Below are positions 1 through 13,200 of a stretch of 64,000 nt of DNA, one piece after another. The translations under genes and the position numbers were made by a program. Location: positions 478,496-542,495 of the forward strand of contig CAJJDN010000059.1 of NCBI GenBank assembly GCA_905182985.1, written 5' to 3'. The notes below the pieces were generated by a model, which was not told the origin of the DNA, searched no databases, and saw only the letters and a list, made by a program, of their open reading frames with translations. This DNA comes from Paramecium sonneborni. Its lineage: Eukaryota > Ciliophora > Oligohymenophorea > Peniculida > Parameciidae. Each line of letters opens with the position of its first letter. The first letter of the stretch is position 1.

Positions 1-3000
1 CACAGTACAAAATTATATCATACTATACAAAGCCATATACTTAAAACATTAGAAACTAGTTACTAACGATGCTCTTCCTTCTCTTAACAATTTTATAACG
101 CAAGAAATATTTTAAATTTTTGATGTAAATGGAGCAGCTATTGATGCTTCTGCATCAGATAATGATATTCCAATATCAGCTGTTTTTAATGCTCCACAAT
201 CATTTGCTCCGTCACCACACATACCACATAAAGATTTTTTATTTATTATCTATAAATGACTTATGAGCTAAGCTTTTTATTCAGGTTTCATTCTAGCAAA
301 AATTTAAGTTTTTTCAAGCATCAAACCAAATAATCTTCTTGCTTTTGGATTTATGTCAATTTATTTTAAGAGTAATTAAAATGCCTTACCAGATATAGCA
401 ACAACAAAAGGTTAATCTGTTTTCCATGGATCTTAATCATCTATTAAATGATCAAGGTTTTCAGCTATTAATTATTCTTCTTCTTATTTATAATTTTCAT
501 ATTTGCTTTTTTTCAAATTCAATATTTTTTTATTCTCATTATTTTAAATACTAACTATTTTATCGTTATCTTCAATAATAATTTCCATCTATTATTCATA
601 TTATTGTTCCTATTAACCAAATAATTCAGGTGTTTCAAATTCATCATCAGAATCATCATTAAATTCTAATTCTGGAGATAAATTATCTTAATTTAATACT
701 TTATCACTCATATCAAAATCTTTCCAAATGATATGATTTTTACCATCTAATTTTTATTCTGCAATATCTCCTAAAAATATACGTTAATTTGGTTATACAA
801 TATTGCATTATCTAGCAACAGATATTGCTGTAAGTACATTATCACCTGTAACCATAATTGTTCTGATCATTGCATCTTATAATGTTTCAATTACATTTCG
901 AGTTATAGGTTTTAATTTATTCTACATAATTAAGAAACCTAAAAAAGTTAAATTGCATTCTGCTTAATCTCTATTATATTCATTATCATTATCAATGATT
1001 TTTGATCCACATGCCAATACTCTAAATCCCATTTTTGAATAATGCTCAAGTATCTTATGAAAACTTCTTGGTACAGATCCTGGATTACATAATTCTCTTA
1101 ATTTTTCAGGAGATCCTTTTACATGAACTCTCAATTTATCATTTCTTGATACTATTACACTCATTCTTTAAAGAGTTGATGAAAAATCAAATCTTTTTAA
1201 TATTTAAATTCTATCATTTTCTTTAAATACTTCATTATTTAAATCATCTAATTCAAAATTTGTAGCTTCAAACATTTTCACTTCTAAAGGATCTCCTATT
1301 AAATTACCATTTACTTTAGCTAATCCATGACATGAAGCCATAATTTCTAAAACTAATTAAGATGGTTATAATTTTGTTTATCCATATAAATTTTATCCTA
1401 GATTCATTGAATAAATAACATTTGGAATTTATAATTCTTCTTTAACATCAATTATTAAATCTTAAAAACATATCTTTGATTTCTCTAAATCAGATATATA
1501 TGATATTTACTATGATTATATCCAATTGTTCTCACACCATAAAGATCAAGACCATCTTCTGTTAAAGTTCCTGTTTTATCAAAACACATAATTGTTATTT
1601 TCCCTGCTACATTTACTTTATTAGGAGATATACAATAAATCTATTTCTTACCTAATCTTGCTAATGCAAATGATACTCCTATTGATAAACAAGTTGGTAA
1701 TGCTGGAGGTACTGTTATTGTGATTAAATCCAAAGAATTTATTACCATCTAAAATATTGTTGTATTATTTTCCTTTAATTCATCCACTTAACTTTTTATT
1801 GTCAAAGAAAAACCTACTAAAGACAACATTGCCATTACTGATATAAATGATAATGAATCTCTATAAAATGAAAATGTAGTTGGTTTTGGATATAAAATTG
1901 ATCTCACTAATTATCCTTTCATTGTTTAAAATCCTGTCTATACTGCTATTGCTAATACAGGTACTTATCCTTTCTCTGGATGTCGTGATTCCAAACATTT
2001 TGTTCCAGCAAATAATGTTATAGACTTACAATCATTATTTGGAGAATATATAAGCTTATTCAATTAAATAGGATTTTTTATTATTGGTATTGATTCTCCA
2101 GTCAACATTGATTCATTTATTATACAAGAACCATTTAATAAAATGCAATCACAAGGTACTATCCAATCATCTCTTACTTCTATCAAATCTCCTGGCACTA
2201 TTTCTTTCGAACTCAATTTTTATTTGTTGTTCACTATTGATTTATCCACTATAATAAATTTATTCTATATTTTTATATCATTTTTTCCTCTAAATATATA
2301 ATCTATCTAATCTTATGAAGTCATCTTTCTAAGCTTCTAAAAATTCTATCTTGTTTCTCTAAATTACACTAATATTGAGATAACTGAAGTCAAAAATATA
2401 ACTATTGCATATTAATAATATTTCTCAATTGTCCATAAACACACACTAAAAATTTAAAACAAATAAAATGGCGTTAAAATTTCATCTATCAAGATTTTTC
2501 CTGTACCTTTATCAGGGATTGTTGTATTATTATATCCGAATAACGAAGCAATTTCATCAGGTTATTCTACTCCTTGACAATAATTTTATATAATTTCTTC
2601 ATGAGTTAGTGACTGAAATGGCGTTTCTATTGCTTTAAAACAGTCATCCTCATAGAAATATGTATACAATCGATATTAAAAATACTAAATGAACATGTTT
2701 TATAAAATTACTTTACGTTACTTTTCACTCTTATTTATCCATATTTTCTTTAACCCTACTTTTAGAAGTTCCTTTTCATTATCCAAAGATGTAATAACTA
2801 CATGAGTTGCTTATGTAATGTCTAAACATTAACTATATAACAAAAATAGTTTTAATGATAAGTTCCATCTAGCAAATAAATATCCAATTCCACCTAAGCT
2901 TTTTAATTAATTATAATACAAGTCAAAATGCAAAATGAATAGTAAAGCAATTTTTTATGGATTGGACTGCTAAAGGATAGTATCTACTTAATCGTGGCTT

Positions 3001-3130
3001 CTTCTTGTACATCCTTTGGTAATTAAAAGGCAACCTGATTATATTAAAATTTAGATAGCAATTTTTCTGAGTTCTCATTTGATTCTCCTATTTTCATAAA
3101 TAAATTATACTATTCAAGATTCTCACCCAT
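1..3130 (-). CDS. P5B-type (ATP13A2/3-like) transport ATPase, C-terminus cut by window edge
   Basis: Read on the minus strand with TAA/TAG as Gln from ATG at 3130 (MGENLEQYN). Visible P-type ATPase motifs, in order: TGES actuator loop near 2085, [11 protein letters not shown] in the fourth membrane helix near 1690, the phosphorylation motif [15 protein letters not shown] near 1540-1585, KGSPE of the nucleotide domain near 1110, and [11 protein letters not shown] near 200. PPALP plus [12 protein letters not shown] is the P5B signature; P5A pumps have PPELP. Known family role: late endosome/lysosome transporters, polyamine export in animals; the substrate here is inference. The protein runs off the left edge within the last membrane helices. 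Several short introns are needed in the N-terminal part, where I did not fix every boundary. Confidence 0.9.
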
Positions 3131-4551
3131 TTATATTTAGATATTATTACGTCATTTTTAATATTATATATCAATATTATTAATCATTACTATCTAAATA
3201 AAAGATCCATCTTCTCTCCTTTTTTCAATATATTAAATATTTATTATTAATATTTCAACTAGCTCAATATTAAAACAATCATGTAAAATACTAGTTATTT
3301 TAAATAGTTTTTGATAAACTGTATTTAGGACAAAGGAAAATTATTTTTATTAATTAATTACATACATTAATTTAGATATAAGTTTATATTAAATATTTTA
3401 TTCCTAAATAGAAGATGTGATAAAAACAAAAATTTACTTTGATGATTGTGTTTATTTATTTGATTTATTTATCAAACCAAGAGTCTAAATTCCTAGAAAA
3501 CTAACTTACTTTTTTATTCGTAGAATTTTATGAGAAATATTTAAAAATCAAAATTTTTCTTTTTAAGTAAGAAATATTATCTAGATTTAATTTTTAGTTT
3601 ACATTAGATTGAATTACTTAAAATGTTACTATATTATAATTTATCCATAATTAAGTAAGTTTAAGTTTCAAAAAATTATTTGAATTTTATTTTTATTTAT
3701 TAGGTTCGATTATAAAACACAATTTGAATTATTATACATAAATTAATTAAATAAGAAATCTAATTTAAGATTTTTGGAATAACTAAAAAATTCTATATTA
3801 TTATTACAATTTCTACATAATATTTGTTTGAAGTTATTGTTCTATATTTAGTTCCGTTTAAAAATAATAAATTTACAATATGTATCCCCATAATAAATTT
3901 TAATTGTATTATTTATTTTTTCAAGTTAATTACATATTTCAATACAAATTTAAATGGCAAATCTGATTAGATAGAAAATTTTTTTAAACTTAAGAATATC
4001 CTCAATTAAGATTTTTTAGAAAATTTTATTTCTTTTCTGAATAATTAACTTTTAAGAGTTTTTTCTTTTAGCGTTAAAAATAGATGACGATTATTAGAAA
4101 ATTAAATCTTAAAAATTTTCTCTTCTTTGAATACATAATCTGTTTCAATTAACAAGTTACTATACAAATTGTATATTCTCTTCAGGAATATCCAAGAATA
4201 ATTTAAACAGCAAGAATAGCCAAAAATGTAGAAATAAAATTAAAGGAAAAAATTTTATAAAGAAAATTTCTTTCTTAATAAAATAGTAAAAATATATAGA
4301 GTACATATAAATTAAGTTACTAAGTTACATAAGAAGAAATAGAGGGATTTATTGATTAAAATCTTATAAATATGAAGAATTATTTAAGATTTATAATTAA
4401 TTATTTTTATTCTAATTTAATTAATTTAAAATATTATTCATTGTGAATTAATACAATTAAAATTATACTTCATTAAAATCGAATGATTTATATAAGAAAC
4501 TCTATTTATAATATTTAGAGATCCAATAATTTAAAAATAAATAAATTAAAA
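3131..4551. other. AT-rich interval without a convincing gene
   Basis: About 1.4 kb, long for this compact genome. On the minus strand a frame free of TGA runs from about 4330 to a stop at 3473 and translates to a Lys/Ile/Phe-rich sequence; its only clear in-frame ATG is at 3891 (about 139 codons). At this AT content TGA-free runs of this size occur by chance, and no motif is visible, so it is not called as a gene. The part from 4192 onward belongs to the duplicated contig end. Confidence 0.5.
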
Positions 4552-6432
4552 ATGTAAATCGATCAATTACAGCATTCCACTCCTATACATGGGGAGGAGA
4601 CAGATATCTAGAAAGGAAAGGAGGTATCTTTAATAGTTTTCCCCAAAAAGTTTCTAAATCCCCATAGTACTTTTCGAATGAAAGGAGTATCTTTAATCAT
4701 TTAATGATATTAAAGGATTTCCATCTATTTGCAGACGCTCGCTACATAAGATAACATGAAATGCTGAAAATTGGTCTTAGTTGTCAAAATCCTTATAAAA
4801 AAATTTCCAAAATAATGGTGGATTAAAATGCTGGGACAATCAAATTGTGCTACACATAACTTGATTTTTCTGAAACTCCTTGGGAATATGTAGCAAAAAG
4901 ATTATAAAGTTTCGGTGATGTTTAAATGATGGAATTAAGTGAATATATCAGGAAGTATTATGAATAATTAAACTCTGGTTTGAAATTGGAAAAAAATGAC
5001 ATTGTATTTGAAAATAAACTATCAAAAATATTTTAGATTCCCAAAGACAACTATAGATCATTTGGAATATATCAATATAAGTACTTAAAAAGCTTAAATC
5101 AATTCTTCATATCAGCATTGACCTATGACATCAAATTAATTGAAGACTTGGGTTATTCAGTACAACATTTTATAGAATCGTGCATAAAGATTGGAATTCC
5201 GGAGTATAAAAAATTTATAAATTATATCTAGATTATCTTTATAACCTGGATGTACAAATACGAATTACTACAAAAATGTTATGGAGTTTGCCAAACCTTT
5301 GATGAAACCAANCCAAGAATAATTTAAACAGCAAGAATAGCCAAAAATGTAGAAATAAAATTAAAGGAAAAAATTTTATAAAGAAAATTTCTTTCTTAAT
5401 AAAATAGTAAAAATATATAGAGTACATATAAATTAAGTTACTAAGTTACATAAGAAGAAATAGAGGGATTTATTGATTAAAATCTTATAAATATGAAGAA
5501 TTATTTAAGATTTATAATTAATTATTTTTATTCTAATTTAATTAATTTAAAATATTATTCATTGTGAATTAATACAATTAAAATTATACTTCATTAAAAT
5601 CGAATGATTTATATAAGAAACTCTATTTATAATATTTAGAGATCCAATAATTTAAAAATAAATAAATTAAAAATGTAAATCGATCAATTACAGCATTCCA
5701 CTCCTATACATGGGGAGGAGACAGATATCTAGAAAGGAAAGGAGGTATCTTTAATAGTTTTCCCCAAAAAGTTTCTAAATCCCCATAGTACTTTTCGAAT
5801 GAAAGGAGTATCTTTAATCATTTAATGATATTAAAGGATTTCCATCTATTTGCAGACGCTCGCTACATAAGATAACATGAAATGCTGAAAATTGGTCTTA
5901 GTTGTCAAAATCCTTATAAAAAAATTTCCAAAATAATGGTGGATTAAAATGCTGGGACAATCAAATTGTGCTACACATAACTTGATTTTTCTGAAACTCC
6001 TTGGGAATATGTAGCAAAAAGATTATAAAGTTTCGGTGATGTTTAAATGATGGAATTAAGTGAATATATCAGGAAGTATTATGAATAATTAAACTCTGGT
6101 TTGAAATTGGAAAAAAATGACATTGTATTTGAAAATAAACTATCAAAAATATTTTAGATTCCCAAAGACAACTATAGATCATTTGGAATATATCAATATA
6201 AGTACTTAAAAAGCTTAAATCAATTCTTCATATCAGCATTGACCTATGACATCAAATTAATTGAAGACTTGGGTTATTCAGTACAACATTTTATAGAATC
6301 GTGCATAAAGATTGGAATTCCGGAGTATAAAAAATTTATAAATTATATCTAGATTATCTTTATAACCTGGATGTACAAATACGAATTACTACAAAAATGT
6401 TATGGAGTTTGCCAAACCTTTGATGAAACCAA
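4192..6432. repeat. Exact 1120-bp direct duplication joined by one n (probable assembly artefact A)
   Basis: 4192-5311 and 5313-6432 appear identical, offset 1121, separated only by n at 5312. The ends fall inside an ordinary gene with no terminal repeats. The simplest reading is two contigs whose overlapping ends were placed in tandem and not merged. True sequence is probably the left flank, one copy, then the right flank. Confidence 0.9.
4552..5311 (+). pseudogene. Artefactual 5' fragment copy of the 5673-6739 gene
   Basis: It is base-for-base the first 760 bp of the gene at 5673-6739 and stops at the n of artefact A. It should not be counted as a separate gene. Confidence 0.85.
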
Positions 6433-6739
6433 AAGAGGAGTAAGATTTCTATATATATTCTCCTCTTTATTCATAAGTAAGAATTCTTACTCATTTCGTT
6501 AGGGCCTAAAATGCGATGTATCTTTTTCTGTTACCAAAGATCATTTTGAAGCAGAGGATGACACACTCATTAACTTAAATTTTTATTTAAATTATTAGCC
6601 TTCATTACGTAATAATTAAGCTCTTGTGCTTAATAAGAAATTAAAATCTCAAAATTGCATTTCACATTATTACGAACTCACAGATCATCATTTTTCTAGG
6701 TGTGGTTATAAAAAGAAAAAGTTGAATGGAGTAGTATGA
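5673..6739 (+). CDS. Unrecognised protein, about 345 aa
   Basis: ATG at 5673, TGA at 6737-6739. One 29-nt intron (GTATCTTTAA...ATTAAAG, about 5807-5835) removes an in-frame TGA; the rest is open. The product is soluble-looking, with a polar N-terminus and an aromatic-rich middle (WEYVAKR, YKYLKSLNQFF, ITWMYKYELLQKCYG). No membrane helix, signal peptide or catalytic motif is seen and I do not recognise the family. Codon choice looks richer in G/C (GGG, GAG, CCG) than in neighbours, so transfer, a fast-evolving gene or a ciliate-specific family are all possible. It converges on the dynein gene. Confidence 0.6.
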
Positions 6740-7234
6740 TTATGTGTATGTATTATAATCTTACTTTTATCACCATTCAATTTTCAATTCAAATTTATGT
6801 AAAAGTCTTTCACAGAAACTCTATCCAGTCGGAAAGTTATTCGAGTAAATCAATTAATTTACACTAATTAATATTAATAATAATAATTAATTATATTAAT
6901 GATTTTCTTAACTTTCTTTTTTTAATTAAATTGATAACTTAAAAATTTTTATTATAATAATTAAAAATTTAGTACTCTAATCGAAAAAAGCAATCCTTCT
7001 ATTCTTTTGATATCATTATATTATTAATAAATTTAGTTTACTTGTTTGATTTCAAATTTAGAAGAGAACAAATCTTAAATTCTTATAAATACTTACAAAG
7101 TTCTTGAACCTATTACTAGGTGATAATATTTATTGAATTCAACTTTTTATTATATTTGGTTTAGATATAACAAAAAATTAGACATTAGCATAAATTTTTT
7201 TCCAATTTGCATTAAAATAAAATATATATAATTT
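6740..7234. other. Convergent intergenic interval, nothing recognised
   Basis: It separates the 3' ends of the 5673-6739 gene and the dynein gene. It is AT-rich with TTA/TAA-rich runs. No long TGA-free frame with protein-like composition and no RNA gene was seen. Confidence 0.5.
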
Positions 7235-10200
7235 TCAATATCTTAATGATAAGAAAGCAGCTGCACCAGCTCTAATCCAAACATCTTCATCATCTCTTGA
7301 TGGTAATTCAAGAGGCATAACAAAATTTGTAGAATGCCCTGTGGTTGAAAGTGTTCCAGCCTAAAGTTATTACAAAAATATATACTCTAGAAACAACTTT
7401 GTATAAAGGACATTAGTATTTATAAATTTTCCTTTCTTTTGGATCTTTTGGTTATACTTCAACTTATGATGGGTCATAGGGCAATAAATGCATTAATGGT
7501 AAATCTGAATATAATTCCTTAATTTTTGGTTATGATATTAAATGTCTCTTGTAATCCCATCTAAATATATAATAAATTAAATATACTTAGTTCCTTCTAA
7601 AAAGATACCATAAATATAAACTCCATCTTCTGGTTTATCAGTAACGGCAGTGTAAGTTAATGTGTCCAATACAATATATTCATATTACAATTTATCAATA
7701 GCAATTACATGTTTTCTGGCATAGTTTTGTACCATACCAGTTATGAAGGCTTAAGGAAAGAAGAAACCAGAAATCCAGAAAACTTTAGGTGTTCCTTTAT
7801 CAACCCAATTTTTAAGGAAGGAAATTCTATCAAGTAAATCTTGAGTCCATGAAGCTAATGGTTTTAAACTAAGAAATCCTTTTTCAGCCCATAATTGAGG
7901 TACTTGATTATCATATAGACTGTTAGATAATTTTTCCATTTCTTCTGACATTACGATTAATCCTTTGAGAGCTTTTTTAACATTAGAAAGTGTAGTTTTC
8001 ATTATAGCAAGTAATCTATTATAACGTATAAGTTCTTAGACTAAAACAGTATTCATAGATTCTTGATAATCTGTTGGATATTTAATTGAAATATCATCTA
8101 TATCAAATAAATCAGGAGTTTTTGATTCAACAAAATTAGCTAATTCTTCAATAACATCTTCTCTACATTTACCTGCTCCTTATTATGTTCTTGGTTGTAT
8201 AGATTATAGAGTTTCTAAGAGAATTCTAGTTTCATTTTAGGCATTAGTGATTTCAGCATTACTATGTAAACCAAATGCTTCAGGTTCTGGATTTAATGGT
8301 AATTTTTCAATATACTCAATATAATTTTATCTTTCACCAACATTAGGTTAATAATAAGTTGGTACTAAGAATTGATATCCTTCTTTTAATGCTTCTTAAG
8401 CTATATACAATTTGAGAATGGTTTTAATTAATCTAACATCTTTATCATCAGTAACTCTGCCACCATAATTAATTTCTGCTCCTAAATAATTAATAACTTT
8501 GAATGGTATAAGAACATAATCGTCAAGTAAACTTTTAAGTTATCTTCTACAAACTGTAAGGTCTTCATTTGTAAATTCATAAGGAATATTCCATCCTATG
8601 GCTCCAAACTTCCTTCTTTCTTAAATGATTGCATGGAATAATGAGAATCCAAATAGTAATTTTTTAAAATCTTCTGGTTTTTTACAATCATTCAATGTTT
8701 TATCATCTAATTGAGTGTAAGTTCTAAGCATATTATTTCTAAGACCTTTAGGAGGTTCAAGGGTCATTTTTACACCATTTTACAAAACAATAGTTGGAAA
8801 TGATTTAGATGGCATTGATGTTAACCATAATCTAAAATCTTTTGTTCCTTAATCTTACATTTCCTCATTTAATTTTTCAAGATCATTCATCCATGAAGTT
8901 GCTAAATGACAATTCATTAATAATGCCCATCCTCCTCTACCTAAAGCATCTTTAACTAATTTTTCAGCTTTTGGACCTTATCCTTAACCCAAAGAAATTG
9001 AATCTATTCTTTTAGTCATATTCATTTCTTCAGCAAATTTCATTAAATCTGCAATTGGATCTGAACCAGGAGATAAAACAAAAATAAGTGGAGTATTAGG
9101 AGTAGAATCCTTATAACATTTACTTAAATCAAAAGTAGGTGGAATAATAAATTTCTCATCCATTTTCTCTATAATCCATTTTTAAATAGCTGGAATAACT
9201 TTATCACTTCTAATTGCTTTTAATAATAATATTCTTGAGAAGGAATCCAATTAAACATTCCAAGGTTCTGGGAATTCTATATCTTAAGGATTAGGTGCAT
9301 CAAAGATAGTTTTAAATTTATCAGAATTACTCATGAAATCAGATAATATACCATCAAAATTAGTTAATTCTGACATACCATTAATATTTCTATATGTTTC
9401 TGGCCATGTATTTTCACTTATCCATTCAGTTGGATTTGGAGCTAATTATACATCACCTGTAGCACCCTATAATAAATATCTCCATTCTCCTTCATTCATT
9501 TTATGAGCAGCACTCAATATCTTATAAGTCAACATAAATGAAAATAATAATTTGTGTTTCTCAAATAATGATCTACAAACATTTTCATACAACATATATG
9601 TGAAGAAATCATTAAGATGATTTAATCTCTCCTCTAATACTTATGAAGCTGGAGCATTCTATACACCCAAAGTAAATAGATTAATAAACCATTACAAAGA
9701 GTATTAATACATTGGATCAATTGTAGATAAATCAATTATACAAAAGAAAAGTAAAGATGCTCTAAATGCAACTGATCTATATGATTCTCTTGCTTCATCA
9801 ATCTAAGCTTCAGTTATTTTTGAATCTTTCACTCTTTAATTGATTTCAGCTGCAAATTTCTTTGAATTTTATAATTTATTTATTAAAGTTTCATCCATCA
9901 ATATTTCAGAAATGTCACCTTTGGTTTCAGATAAACTTCTTAAAATACTATCTTCAATATTAACTAATTCTTTTTTATCTTAAGCATTCTTTCTTACTAT
10001 TTCAGTCTTTTTATTTTCTAAATTCGGATTCTCCAATGCCACTATCTATGCTAACATTTATTCTTCCAATCCTAAAGGAGTAATTGCAAAATTAATTATT
10101 GTTACTTTTACTGAAGTCTCGGGAGAATAATGAGGATTTGGAAGTGTTGTAGTCATAAAGAATCTAAAACTAAAATTATATTATAGATTCTTATCTCCAA

Positions 10201-13200
10201 TCTATATAGTTGCAGATGTACCAGTCTTACTTATTTATTATAAAAGTATTGGTTCCAAAGAAGGATCTAAAGATAATCCAACATTCTCTACTAAAACCCA
10301 TTTACCAAATTGAATAGCTAATTCCAAAGTTCTCATTAAATTTTAATCTGATTATTTCAACACATCTAAGCCTTCTGGTAAATCCTTACCCATTGTTTTT
10401 ATATATTTATTAGCTTAAGATTATGGATCAATCATCAAAGTCCATCTTCTACTTTTGTCAATTATAATACCATTTTCAATAGATGTGTCATCTTTTGGTA
10501 ATCCACAAATATTCCATGATTATATCTTTACTTCATCTCCTAAGAATTTTCTCATTGTAATTAAATCAGAGAATGGAATATTATATTCCTTTAATTTAGC
10601 TCTCCAATCTTATTCCATTTTAATACGATATTATGAAACAAAAGGTCCAGAGTAAGCTACCATTCCTGATGCAATAATTGAATTACCTGGGATTAGACCA
10701 CCACTATTAGTTAGATTTTCAATATCTTTAGCCCATCTTTCCTTTTCATCACTCAATCCTTCTGTCAACTTTTAAGCTCTTTCCAATTTAACTTCGCATT
10801 CTTTAATCTTCTTCTATAGATCTTCCTATTGCTTCTTCTTATCATCAAATACTCTTTATAATTCTCTAATTTTTGCATTAATTTCATCCAATTCTTTCTT
10901 TTTAATTGATAATTCTCTATTTTTCTCTTCTACAATTTTAGACATAAGTGCTAGCTTTTCTCTCAAAGGTTTAGTTTCAGTATAAACCTTATAGAAATCA
11001 TACATACATTTACACCAACCAAATAAATACCCTGTTGCTTTTGATCCTTAGAATGCATCATTTGAATTGAATTTAGGATGACAAGTAACTTTTTATTCCA
11101 TTTTAGCTATAGCAGATGGATTAATATTTTCTTTGTCAAATTTTTCTAATAACATTGATAATAATGAATTCACATCATTAAGTAAATACTTTTTAGCTGT
11201 CTCAAAATAATTCTCTTCTTTCTTACCAATTTAATTTGGCACTGGTTAAGTGATAATTTCACCTCCTGATTTCTTAATATAATCTGTAGCAAGTATCACA
11301 ACACCTGCTAATACAACTTTAACAGCTTCAGGTGGAGATGATAAAGATTTTAATTCAACCAAGTGATCCTTTTATAATTCTTTTACTTTCAATAATGTTT
11401 ATGCTAATTCTTCATTAGCAACTCTAACCCTTTCTGCTGCTTCTTAAGCTACTTAATTTGCTTCCCTAGCTTATTAAGTAGCTTCAGCTTCTTAAACTGC
11501 AACTACTCTTTAAGTTTAATCAGCATCTTCTTTTTCCACTTTTAAATGTTCCATCATTTTTGTTGTTTCAATTTATGCTTATTCTAATTCTGGTTACATT
11601 TTCTCCAAAACTATTTTCATCTCTGCTACAGCTTTATTAGCATCTTATAATTTATCCAAACCATTCTTCAATCTAAGAATCTAAGCTTTTAAATCATTTC
11701 TCTTATCTTGTACAATATTAATGTAAAGACTAAGTAATTCTAAGTATGAAGTTGGTGTAACATAATTTATTCTTCTAAGTTCAGACTTATATTACAATGA
11801 CAATTTTTCAACGAATTTATGCATATACTTAAACATATCTACTAATCTAGTATTTTTGATATCTAAATCTAATTGTTAAGCTACTTCAATTAATTATCCT
11901 CTTCCTACACCTTCAAGTGCTTCTTCTGGCCATTCTGTAAACCAATCAATAGTACAACAATTAACCAATGATGGAAACATTCTCAATCTTGTAGTAAAGG
12001 CATCACCTATGGGAGACATAGCTATAACCATATGCATATTTTTTTTGACTCTTGCCAAATAAACAGAGAATATATTCATCCTATTTGGAGGAAGTCCTTT
12101 TTTTATACACTCAGCTTTGCATGCTTAAGTAATATCTTCATTGTCTTTATCATTATAGAGATTTGTTACATCTCCAGAATTCAGTATTCCATTAATATCT
12201 TCCAACATCTACTCATTTATTATCTGAGTATCAACAAATACAAAAGTAACACATTTATTCTCTACACCAGCCAACATAATAATCTTCTTTACATCATCTC
12301 TCCAAGCTCTCATATTATAATTCTTAAGAACCTCAATCTATTGTAATTTATAATTCTATAAATATGTGCCCATCCTTGTTAATGATTATCTACCACTACC
12401 ACCAATACCAAGTAAAAGACCATTTCCTCCTGGTTATCTAAGAATTCTACTAATTCTTGTTATATGTTCACAAGCATCCAAAAACATTACTAACTTCATC
12501 TATTTCTTCCCACTTCCTACATCTTTATTGTATTAATCCAATAATTCTTCCATCTAACCAACAAAATATTGTAGATCACCTTATACTTATACATAAGGTC
12601 GTATATCTAAGTCTCTATTACCTAAAAAATCACAAAAGATAATTCTTTCCTAGTCTAATACTTCATCTTGCTTCAATCCAAAGTCGTTGAAGTATTGAGT
12701 TAGTAATTATTTGAAATAGTTACGGTCTTATTCATTTATCAATCTATCATGAAATACTCTCATATTTTCATGATACCAAAGTTTAACTAATTAAGCAGAT
12801 TCCTAACAGTTTTTAGGTAAGATACTACAAATTCCTTAAAACACTTTGTTTATATCTCTTAAATTGAATGTGTAATGACTTTTAGATGGAGTTGGCAATA
12901 AATCTCTTCTTACTGAATTGTAAATACTTAATACACTATTAACCAATTGCAATTATAATGCTTAAACTTACTCACTGAATTTCTTATAGAAAAATTGAAT
13001 AATTTTTTAGAATATTGATTTTATAACATCTTCATCTAATTCTGTATATGCTAACACATTAAAGTGTCTAACTGCTCTACCTGTTATATTACTTCTACCA
13101 CCACCAGGAGGTCCCATTGCTGATAGTATAAGCAATCCTTCTAATTTCACAAATTGTAAATCCTGTCTATTATACCAACCTTAGTGATCTAATATTTATC

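Noticed and set aside
3473..4330. Long TGA-free minus frame as a gene
   Set aside because: No start in a sensible place, no motif, composition like noncoding DNA, and length within reach of chance with one stop codon.
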